Assembly: GCF_027596085.1 (NCBI RefSeq)
Contig: NC_072454.1
Span: 25,065,975-25,129,974, forward strand
Source: Anoplopoma fimbria
Lineage: Eukaryota; Chordata; Actinopteri; Perciformes; Anoplopomatidae
Length of the DNA: 64,000 bases
Direction: 5' to 3'
Each line of letters opens with the position of its first letter. Position 1 is the stretch's first letter. A program made the position numbers and the translations under genes. Below, one piece after another: positions 1-14,846 of the stretch. The notes under the pieces are model-generated. The model was given only the letters and a program-made list of their open reading frames with translations. It did no database searches and was not told the origin of the DNA.

Positions 1-595
1 TATTGTCTGTGTAGTTGTATAGTAGCAGTAATTGTCTACACAGTAGTTGTAAATATTATTGTCTGTGTAGTTGTATAGTATGTGTATTTATTGTCTGTGT
101 AGTTGTATAGTATGTGTATTTATTGTCTGTGTAGTTGACAATAAATACACATACTATTGTCTACACAGTTGTATAAATGTGTATTTATTGTCTGTGTAGT
201 TGTATAGTATGTGTATTTATTGTCTGTGTAGTTGTATAGTATGTGTATTTATTGTCTGTGTAGTTGTATAATGTATTTATTGTCTGTGTAGTTGTATAGT
301 ATGTGTATTTATTGTCTGTGTAGTTGTATAGTATGTATGTATTGTCTGTGTAGTTGTATAGTATGTGTATTTATTGTCTGTGTAGTTGTATAGTATGTGT
401 ATTTATTGTCTGTGTAGTTGTATAGTATGTGTATATGTGTACATATTATTGTCTGTAGTTGTATAGTATGTGTATTTATTGTCTGTGTAGTTGTATAGTA
501 TGTGTATTTATTGTCTGTGTAGTTGTATAGTATGTGTATTTATTGTCTGTGTAGTTGTATAGTATGTGTATTTATTGTCTGTGTCTGTGTAGTTG
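1..595 (+). repeat. 32-bp minisatellite, LINE 3' UTR copy 1
   Basis: Roughly 18 units of a 32-bp repeat with core tgtctgtgtagttgtatag followed by tatgtgtattta. Several units are shortened or have internal duplications. It belongs to the LINE 3' end described for this interval. Confidence 0.9.
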
Positions 596-673
596 AGCTG
601 CTGTAACACTTGAATTCCCCCATGGGGATCAATAAAGGAATATAATAATATAATAATAATAATAATATAATAA
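1..673 (+). mobile_element. 3' end of an RNase-H-type LINE (copy 1), cut by the window start
   Basis: A tandem array of a 32-bp unit (core tgtctgtgtagttgtatag) fills 1-595. It is followed by a short unique tail with ccatggggatcaataaagg and then a run of ATA/AAT triplets to about 673. The same array-plus-tail follows a readable LINE reverse-transcriptase/RNase H remnant in the copy at 5790-7527, so this is read as the 3' UTR and 3' terminus of the same LINE family on the + strand. The 5' part lies outside the window. Around 140-175 the array has a short inverted or rearranged stretch. The tail is the fullest of the three copies. No target-site duplication can be judged. Confidence 0.75.
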
Positions 674-699
674 GATATTCTGGTGGTTAGAAACACTAC

Positions 700-919
700 C
701 ACTTCCGTCCACAGGGGTCGCCAAAATCAACACAAAATGAACCTTGTAGTAACTTTAATGTAAAAGTAACCCGGAAACCAGCCTGATCTAACAACACTGC
801 CTGTTTGTAGTCGGCCAACAAACACTGAGAAGCAGGAGTGTGAGGTTAAAGCAGACACGGAGGATCAGAAGGTTCAACGTTTGCTTTGCTCTGTCTGAGG
901 GGATCTGGCTGAAAACGAG
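700..919 (+). promoter_or_regulatory. ppp1r35: putative ppp1r35 promoter region and non-coding first exon
   Basis: The ppp1r35 start codon sits one base after a good acceptor (pyrimidine tract then cag at 1935-1937), so a 5' non-coding exon is expected upstream. A candidate ends at 919 with donor gtaaca (920-925). Part of this interval (about 707-768) resembles 58611-58673 in piezo1 intron 10, so some of it is repeat-derived. The exon's 5' end is not determinable from sequence. This is inference from the acceptor and the candidate donor only. Confidence 0.35.
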
Positions 920-1249
920 GTAACATAAATAAGAACATGTTAGCTTTACAGGCTAACTGTCTGCTTCAATGTATTCTCTGTGAAACAACAGACTAGAAAC
1001 TCAGCAAAGGGAAGCTGGGTTAGTTCACTGCTTTAGTTCACTAAGAGAAACTAACCACTGCTTTCATTTCCTATCCAACCAACTAGATAACTGACAACAG
1101 TGTAATGTAACTATGTAAACTATCAGATGTTTATTGAACTTTAATATACCGAGACAAAAATCCAAAATATATATTCTAGACTTTATTGGTGAAATAAACA
1201 AAACATGTATACATTCAACTACTCAAATATTGTAAAGTTGTGAAATAAT

Positions 1250-1660
1250 GTTGGAGTATTTCCATTTTATGCTATTTTACTTCAACTCCACTACAATTAA
1301 TGACACATGACAATAATAACATGACAATAATAACCTGTGCAATACATTACACATTACACTGTGCAATAATAGTTAAAAACATCAGTTAAAAAAAATAGTT
1401 AAAATAGTTGTTGTTTTTTTCTCTGTCTGTAAATATAATATTTCAGTTATTGTTGTTTTTTCTACTGTTTTTTTTTTGCTTATTTATAATACTTGTTTTA
1501 TTTTATTTTTATTTTTCATTTTTATATTTTTTATTTTTATCTTGTCTTCTTCTACTATGTCTCTTGTGTGCACTTTACTCTATGCTGTTGTAAGTCTGCA
1601 AATGTCCCCGCTTAATAAAGGATTATCTTATCTTATCTTATCTTATCTTATCTTATTAAT
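1250..1660 (+). mobile_element. LINE 3' UTR and tail relic in ppp1r35 intron 1
   Basis: AT-rich, T-run-rich sequence ends in a tail of the form tccccgcttaataaagg followed by five TTATC-type pentamers (1613-1657). The same terminal design is seen at 23630-23690, where it follows a recognisable LINE C-terminal protein remnant. No coding sequence survives here. Confidence 0.55.
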
Positions 1661-1734
1661 CGTGAAATAATGCACCTTTTACGTCTGCCTCTATTTGATT
1701 ACTTTAGTTACTATTAACCTGCCGATTAGAATAC

Positions 1735-1832
1735 ACAGTTGTTCCTGTACAGAGGCTCCTGTGTACAGATTGTAAATCCCTATGAGGCAGATTTGTGGTT
1801 TTGGCCTATACAAAATACATTTAATTGAATTG
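1735..1832 (-). repeat. fragment of the tatagccc-type interspersed repeat, inverted
   Basis: Reverse-complement match to the family seen at 7911, 27486, 35160 and 59918: it carries the complements of the family's ttacaatctgt, gcctca and tatagcc blocks and ends at aattgaattg. Truncated, about 100 bp, in the presumed first intron of ppp1r35. Confidence 0.6.
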
Positions 1833-1938
1833 AAATCAATTGATATTTACAGTAGAGACTCTCAGTTGGGACGTAACTGCACAAACATTTTTTTTTCGGG
1901 CGCGTTCCACTAAAAATCAATGTTTCTATTGTTTCAGG

Positions 1939-4900
1939 ATGAGTTCCTCATTCTTCCTCTCTTCTCCCCCCTCTCCTCACCCTGCCCCCCTTCCCCTTTC
2001 CTCATCTTCCTCTCTAACTCGCTGTCCTGAGCTTGACCTGTCCATCACACTCAGCTCTACTCACAAGCCCAGCCCACTGAAGATTGGTAAGCAATCACCG
2101 CTGAAGCCCTGCCCCCAAGGACAAACGGAAATAGGGGTCAACATACAGGTGATGACATTATCCTAAAGTTGTGGTGTGTGTTTGTGACAAAATCATCCTT
2201 TAGTCATGGCGTGTGCAAGGGTGTGATGACATTATTCTGTGTCTGTCGTGCAGGGGTGTTTTGAAGAGCTGGTGGATGTAACAGTAACACCGGAGCAGAG
2301 CAGAGCCACCCCATCTAAGCAGCCAATCAGAGGTCAGAGAAGAAGCAGAGGATGTCAACTCGGTAAACAGAGTCTGACAATTATGTTCCATATATGACAG
2401 CCGGCGCAAAGCGACGCCAATTGCAGTGCATTTATCATTGCTAGTTTCCGACCTACGCAGTCTTCATTTTCAAGCCAAGCCCCCCTGTTGTGTAAGTAGC
2501 AAATGACATGTGCCCATCTCTGTGTCCAGACATGCACAAGTACATTGCTACACCTCTTATAAGATGACACTCTTAGACAAAGGCTACGTTCAGACTGCAG
2601 ACAAATCTAATCTGTTTCTGAAATCTGATTTGAAGACAGACTGTCTGCACTGCTTTATGCAAGTGATCATATCGCCTTTCTGTGTCCAGACAGCACCGAC
2701 CTTTATGCATGGGTTGCTGTGGTAGCCACATAGATGTTAGTAACCAGACCCGGCCTTATGGACGGGCCCCTGGGTGCCAGGCCTGAATTTTTACCCCCCA
2801 GGAGAAATTGTAATTGTTATTATTAAATATATTTTTTGTTGTGTTCTAGTATTATCATTATTTTTATAATTTGATGTGCTTTATCCAAATGTTCATTTTG
2901 CATTCAACAATAGCATCGATGTTGAAAGGTCATTTTGTCTGGGCTTAATCCTGATTGTTTTGAGTGTAGCCCCGAACATAATTTAAATTGTAAGTTGATG
3001 TGAAGTTCTACACAATACGTAGGCTAATGTGTTTGAATGTGAGATAGTGTTCATAACACAACAGCCTGTCAAAAGGAATGCAGGTGGGTTGCCAGTTCAA
3101 GTACCCACCACAAGTTTCACCTGAAGACAAGGGGAGAGTTTAGTTAGTCTCTGGGTAGGCAGCTAGTGGGACAGAGCTTCAGTGGTGTTAGCTTTGTATG
3201 GGCTGCTCTTGGTATGAGTGTGAGTGTAATAGTTTAATTCTGTATGGATAAGTTTGGGGTTTGTGTGTTCGGGCAGTCAAAGTTTGTTTCCTCTGTTATG
3301 GCTTCTGTGTAGGAATTTGAGAGCTCAATCTTAAAGAAGTTATTGGAGTGCTGCTTGACGGGTCTAAGTTCTAAGTTGGATGCCTGTGGTCCTTGGCTTA
3401 AAGCGTTGGCTGCGCCTGGCTATAGTGAGGGAGACAATAGTTTCTGGTGTTTCTTGCCGTAAACTGCATGTTTTGCAGACTGTTAAACTTCACATATATT
3501 CTATATATGTTTTTTTGTGATCATGGGCATGCTCTAGATGTTACTGGATAACAACCATTAGTATGAATTCTGTAAATTGGCAGTTAATAAATGTAAGAGC
3601 AGTCGGTATTCCTGGTTTGAAGATGTTTTTTATGGAGTGGGTGTGACTAATTTGTTTTTCAGGTTGTTGCTCATCAACTGATGAGCCACACCTTAGCCTT
3701 GTGGTAGTTCTAGCCACAAAGACTCAGCATCTGAACAGGGATCTCTGCTTTTCCTTGGCTAAGCACAGCTGCTGTTTAGTTTAGTTTGTTTCAGACATTT
3801 GATCACATCCACACATCCAGTCACACATGACTACTGACTCTTTATGTTTGTTTTATTTAGTAAATGTATTCTTTCATCAAATGTTTTTATGTATTACTTT
3901 TAACTCCTCTTGTCTCCAATTCATGTTGCAGCCTTTGAGTTGGGTTGCAACACTGGTCAATAGAATAATCAATAAAAACGTTTTGTTCTTCCACTCCTCT
4001 GCTTTATGTAGCACCCAGACAATGGATGGAGTCCTGTGGCCCAGTATCCATAGAAGATCCAGGCTCTCTCTCGGTGGTGGGGCTAAACACCACTCGGGCT
4101 CTGAAGGCGGAGCTTCAGTCACTGCAGGTTCACACTTTTTAGCCATAGGTTATCTATAAATCTCAGCTGGGCTAATTAACTGCTTGTTACCATGGTAACC
4201 TGTCTGTTGTCCTGCAGGGGTCTGAGTTTAACTCCCAGAAGGCCATTCAGGAGACTCTACGAAGGTCAGAGAGGACCAAAACCCTGATCAACACCAGAGC
4301 TACTGAAGGTAACGCACACACAAAAGGGGTGGATGCCTCTCCTTTACCTTATTTCAAGTGAGATTCATGTGTCAGCAAGGTACGTCAAGCCTAAAGTTAG
4401 AGTTTGAAAAGTCACAAAAGGTGGCTTTTTTAACCTGGCTAGATCACCGTGGTAACTTATCTTGCAAATCTAACCTGCACCAGAAGAGGTTATGTTTAGA
4501 GTTTTCGATTGGGGTTGACCATAAAATGCACCACCATTTAACTTATCATGACCTTTGCAGATATAGTCACTAGGGATGCAACTAGGCTTAAGACAATATG
4601 AAAACTTCAAGTCACGATTATCCTGGTCAAAATAATTGCGATTAACAATATTATCCCCAAAATTATCAAAATATTCCCCAAACTCCTAAAATGGCACTAA
4701 GACATACAGCAATCAATTTACCTCACATTTATAAAGAATCAAATATTTGAATTTCAACATCTGTCACAATCACACATCTGTCACAATCCTGTTGAGAACA
4801 TTCTTTTTTAGTGAAAATCTATCCTAAATAAGGTAGTTACAAGTGGCTGGGCATAAATAAAGTATAAATAAACAAAAGTGTGACTCTGTTCTTTCTTACA

Positions 4901-5379
4901 TGAAAAGTTTTTATTGCTATGCAGCATTTTCCTGAAAATATTTTTAAGATCGATTGATAGTATATTTGTTTGTATTGACTTTAGTTTTTTTGGTTTTACT
5001 TTGAACGTCAACCCAAGTAGGTCCATAAACATTTTCTTTCACAACCTTGTGTAAGTTTCTTCTGTCTTTCTCGCTCTCTCTGTCTCTGTCTTTGTCTGTA
5101 GAAGTGAATGTCTCTCGCTCTCAGCAACTCTTCAGTTCATTGGTTTCTGTCGAGGTGCAGGAAGATCAGCTGATCAGCCAGGTGCTGCAGCATAGGCTGC
5201 TGCCTCCCTGTAATTGCAACAAGGCAGCAGATGGGCCCTCCCTTCTCCTCTTCAAGACATCTGACCACCTTAGACAAAAGCCTGTCCCACTAGAGGAGGA
5301 GCCTGTCAGCTACAAGCCCTGCCCATTGCCATGTCCTCCCTTCTCTATCTTTGACCTCCATAGAAGAGGCAGATGCTGA
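1939..5379 (+). CDS. ppp1r35: protein phosphatase 1 regulatory subunit 35, five coding exons
   Basis: Coding exons read as 1939-2148, 2254-2362 (or ending at 2332), 4012-4127, 4218-4308 and 5102-5379; phases agree across all junctions and the stop is TGA at 5377. Predicted length is 267 residues (257 with the shorter exon). Identification rests on the conserved C-terminal block: ALKAELQSLQ, then EFNSQKAIQETLRRS, then VNVSRSQQLFSSLVSVEV and EDQLISQVLQHRL, which align with human PPP1R35 as remembered. The family binds PP1 catalytic subunit and is needed for centriole elongation at the centrosome. The N-terminal third is Ser/Pro-rich and low complexity. A clear RVxF PP1-docking motif is not visible where mammals have one; exon 2 has two usable donors of the same phase and the choice changes that stretch. 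The start follows directly after an acceptor, so the 5' UTR is spliced. Confidence 0.88.
2363..4011 (+). other. ppp1r35 intron between second and third coding exons
   Basis: 1.6 kb of non-coding sequence. Both flanking splice sites are phase 1 (donor gtaaac, acceptor tatgtag). I see no gene or recognisable transposon in it. Confidence 0.6.
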
Positions 5380-5523
5380 GAGGCCATGACAGACACACAG
5401 GAGAGCTCTGAGTGGCTGGAGATAGTGAGATCAGACTGTGTGTAATGTCCTTAATAATAATGATCACATCTTTTTAATTATTCATATAAACTGAAATCTG
5501 TTTGAGCTACATTTCGTTTTTCC

Positions 5524-5529
5524 AATAAA
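5524..5529 (+). terminator. ppp1r35: ppp1r35 polyadenylation signal
   Basis: AATAAA 145 bases after the ppp1r35 stop codon, followed by sequence with T/GT-rich character. It is the first canonical signal downstream of the gene. Confidence 0.7.
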
Positions 5530-6952
5530 GTATTTTCAAACACAGTGTCCCAAGTCTCTTAATTGCATTCTTGTTTCCCTGCTTCTTTTTCAAAAACCAT
5601 GCGATGAGAGGGGAAATGAGAAAATATATTTTTTAGAGAAATGAAACGTCCTGTATGTTTTGTCACGTGAAGAGACATATTTTTCTGGTGACTGTGTCAG
5701 CTGATCACAGCTGGATCAGCTGTCAGTCCACTCTTACAGCTGAGAGACTTGATGGCGTTTGTGTCTGCACACATAGGCACTGTATTAATACTAAAACTGC
5801 GGTAAAGACAGACAGCCTTCAGCTGCCTTCAATGAATAGTATTTGGCTAATATACAGGGCCACAGTAAAGGACATCCAACACAGGGAACTTTAAAACCCG
5901 TGCTGGGAAAAGGAGAGGAGAAAGACAAGAAGCTTTGGATGGACAGTAGCACAAAAAGCAACAGAACTTAACATAGATCAATTCAATTTCAATCCAACAG
6001 TAATATTTCCAGCAATAGCACCATGGATTCTTCCTGAAGCCACAGTAGACTTTGCATTATTAAAAAAGAAGAACAAGGGCAGAGGGGGTTTCTCATATTT
6101 GCATACAATACAGGCACATATTGACAGTTATCACGGTTATGTCCAGGTTTTCACAGATGCATCAAAGAGTTTAGTAAACAAGGTAGGAATAGCATTTATT
6201 GTTCCAGAATTTAATGTCAAAATAGGTAAACAGATAACTGAGGGACTATCAGTGTACACGGGGGAAGTGTTGGCAGTAATGTCAGCACTACAGTGGATAG
6301 ATTACACAAGACCATTGAGGGCAATCATTTGTTCAATTTCAAGTTCCTCATTAGCCACCTCACAGAACAGCCATTCAGACAGTAGACCAAACATCCTTAT
6401 CGAAATACAACATTATATAGAATTCAAATGATGGATCTGACAGTAGTATTGCTATGGGTACCAGCACATATTGGTGTCAAAGGAAATTAATTGGCAGATA
6501 AAGCTGCAAAAGACGCTTCAAAAAATAGCTGCACTGATATTGTAGTCAGCTTCAGTAAATCAGAAACAAAAAGTATTACTGAACAGAGGTTGAAGTAAAG
6601 GTGGCAGAAGCAATGGGAGGAAGACAGAAAAGGATGATGGTTTTACCAAGTTCAGAGGAAAGTGGGAGAAATGAGATCTGCAGGAAGAAACAGGAGAGAG
6701 GAAACAATAATATCAAGAATTAGATTTGGAAACACTGGGCTGAACAGTGCGCTACTAATAGTAGGAAAACATGATACAGGCAAATAAGAATATTATGGAC
6801 AAGAGGAAACAGTAGAACATGTCAGAAGTATGAGCAAGAAAGAAGGCTCATACTGGGAATCTCAGAAAGATAGAAGTACATTTTGATTTAATACATATTC
6901 TGCAGAAGAACTCAAGAAATAAGTGCTATGAAATACTATTTAGGTACCTTAG

Positions 6953-6989
6953 ACTAACTAATGCTATCGAGAGAATAGCATTAGTTAGT
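6953..6989. repeat. perfect 15-bp inverted repeat in the LINE 3' region
   Basis: Arms 6953-6967 (actaactaatgctat) and 6975-6989 are exact reverse complements around a 7-base loop (6968-6974). It lies just after the degraded LINE ORF and before the 3' UTR minisatellite. Confidence 0.9.
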
Positions 6990-7094
6990 AATATTTTCTT
7001 TTTTACTTTCTTAAATTATTATTATTTAATTTATTTTTGTTATTAAATAGTGTAAGTAATCTGTGTAATCTGTAAAAGTGTTCTATCTTTATTT

Positions 7095-7475
7095 TGTTGT
7101 ATAGTATGTGTATTTATTGTCTGTGTAGTGTGTAGTAGTATAGTGTATTTATTGTCTGTCTGTGTAGTTGTATAGTATGTGTATTTATTGTCTGTGTAGT
7201 TGTATAGTATGTGTATTTATTGTCTGTGTAGTTGTATAGTATGTGTATTTATTGTCTGTGTAGTTGTATAGTATGTGTATTTATTGTCTGTGTAGTTGTA
7301 TAGTATGTGTATTTATTGTCTGTGTAGTTGTATAGTATGTGTATTTATTGTCTGTGTAGTTGTATAGTATGTGTATTTATTGTCTGTGTAGTTGTATAGT
7401 ATGTGTATTTATTGTCTGTGTAGTATGTGTATTTATTGTCTGTGTATTGTATAGTATTTATTGTCTGTGTCTGTG
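7095..7475 (+). repeat. 32-bp minisatellite, LINE 3' UTR copy 2
   Basis: About 11-12 units of the 32-bp repeat, spacing measured directly as 32 (for example 7201 to 7233). It starts right after tctatctttattttgttg and ends in gtctgtgtctgtgtagttgag, both shared with copy 3. Confidence 0.9.
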
Positions 7476-7529
7476 TAGTTGAGCTGGGGATCAATAAAGG
7501 AATATAATAATAATAATATAATAATAAGT

Positions 7530-7670
7530 AATAGACATCCTGATCCACCACTCCATACCCGTTGGTGGCGCTAATGCACCAATTCGTTGTTTGCCAACCG
7601 CCAATAAAGCTCAAGAAGAAGAAGAAGAAGACGAAGAAGACGAAGAAGAAGAAGAAGCCATTTAGCTAGA
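7530..7670 (+). promoter_or_regulatory. aprt: aprt 5' flank/5' UTR with a GAA-rich run
   Basis: Between the LINE tail and the aprt ATG there are only about 140 bases. They contain a partly self-complementary block (gttggtggcg ... gccaaccgcc, 7560-7603) and a purine-only GAA/GAC run (about 7610-7657). From memory, this combination resembles a dispersed teleost sequence, so the aprt leader or core promoter may be repeat-derived. No TATA box is evident. Confidence 0.4.
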
Positions 7671-13450
<5,780 letters not shown>

Positions 13451-13722
13451 GGACCACTGCAGCCACCACAGTGACTGTAAAAGCCAAGTTTGACTATTTT
13501 CCAGTCAGGTGCTTCCCAAGTGTACCAGCGCCAAAGAAACCTCTTCAGCTCACACACAAGTTTACAATTTTTTTTCATTTCATTGACATACTGTTTTGCA
13601 AATTCAGTCAGTATATATATGTTTTATTATTCATTCATTAATCTCTTACTGCTCTGGTGCCACGGGCTTGTGATTGGAGACAGCTGGGTTTCCATGGATC
13701 TTTAAGTAGTCTTAAAATGTCT

Positions 13723-13728
13723 AATAAA
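13723..13728 (+). terminator. aprt: aprt polyadenylation signal
   Basis: AATAAA 273 bases after the aprt stop codon, first canonical signal downstream. Confidence 0.75.
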
Positions 13729-14846
13729 CTTCATTGAATTTTCTGTTTCTTTTGCCTAATGCATGCTTGGATCAGTCCCTGCGTCCCTGTATAACGGAAC
13801 AGGAGTTAGCATAAAGGATTTATGTAGGGATGGATGGATTGATATAAGTTAGAAAGATGATAGATATTGTCTGTGTAACTAACATTTCTGAGTCAGTTTG
13901 GTCACTCAATGAATCATCTCTACTTGCACTACTATGTTATTACACACTACAGGTCACTGTTCAGCAATAGTTGGCATAGATTCACTTCAATGTTTAAGTT
14001 TTGTGTACTTAAGTTATTTCCAATATATTCTAATTTATACTTTTACTCCACCACATATCAGGATTTTTCACTCCTATAAATTTATTTGACATATGTTGCT
14101 AGTTTGCTCATCCTTGAGATAAGGGTCAAAACATGACCTACATAGAAAATACTAATTGTATACATATATATACACACTCTTAGAATTAGCAGGACTCTGA
14201 CACTGTCCTGCTAGTGTCAGTCTGTATCACACAGGATGAGTTTACGACCAGCTTTCAGATATGTAATGCAATCATTGCCTTTGATGTACAGATTTACAGT
14301 AATATTTAATAACCACAAGTGGAGGCAGCAGAACTTGGACAAATGGTTGTATTTCTTAAACATTATCAAACAGTGACCTCAAAAAAATGTCAACACTCAT
14401 CAGTTCTACATTGTAGAAAATTGATCTCTAAAATGACTGAAAGAAGACTCTTACATAACCCTTTCATGGAGGAAAAATAAAACAAAGCAGTCAATATTAC
14501 AGAAATTTGGTTAAAACAGCCACTTTGGTTAAAACAGCCACTTTACAACACGGGTTTGGTGGAATAATAAACGCCAGCATTAGGTCTGGCCGTACCTTTG
14601 GGACAGACTTATGTGCTGGAGCTGTGCCCAGATCAATCTGTGACCATTTCTGTATGGCCTTGACGGCAGGGCATAAAACAAAACACCACTGTGTTTAACA
14701 TGTCAGATATTCTTGCCTTCTATCCACAAACTACTGCAATTCACATAAAGATATTGGACTTTATAGCAACTAGCCTTCAGTCTGCTTGCAGCTCTCACAT
14801 CAAGGGCGTGAGAAATTCACTGGGTCATCATTCTGTCATTTACATC
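13729..14846. other. convergent aprt-cdt1 intergenic and 3' UTR region
   Basis: About 1.1 kb between the aprt poly(A) signal and the cdt1 stop. Most of the right part should be cdt1 3' UTR. No canonical AATAAA is found on the minus strand close to the stop; ATTAAA-type sequences occur. A 14-bp direct repeat (ttggttaaaacagccacttt at 14505 and again at 14524) is visible. No gene seen. Confidence 0.6.

Larger units (their letters stand above)
5790..7527 (+). mobile_element. degenerate I/Nimb-type LINE, 3' half (copy 2)
   Basis: Frame-shifted remnants of a LINE ORF2 C-terminus can be followed from about 5800: a thumb-region segment, a linker with PWILPEATVDFALLKKK, then an RNase H domain starting VQVFTDASKS (about 6140-6170) with its GEVLAVMSALQWI helix (about 6265-6300) and the late RNase H signature VLLWVPAHIGVKGN (about 6447-6488). 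RNase H after the reverse transcriptase marks the I/Nimb/R1 group; the wording of the motifs fits Nimb-like fish elements. In-frame stops and shifts make it dead. After the ORF comes a perfect 15-bp hairpin (6953-6989), a 32-bp minisatellite (7095-7475) and a tail ggggatcaataaagg plus ATA/AAT repeats ending near 7527. The tail stops 144 bp before the aprt start codon. Confidence 0.8.

Noticed and set aside
508..702. Minus-strand frame with Thr/Tyr repeats (also 7345-7614)
   Set aside because: Translation of the 32-bp LINE minisatellite.
2081..2092. Donor at 2087 for the first ppp1r35 coding exon
   Set aside because: It would put the next exon in a frame with an immediate stop; the donor at 2149 keeps phase 0 and an open frame.
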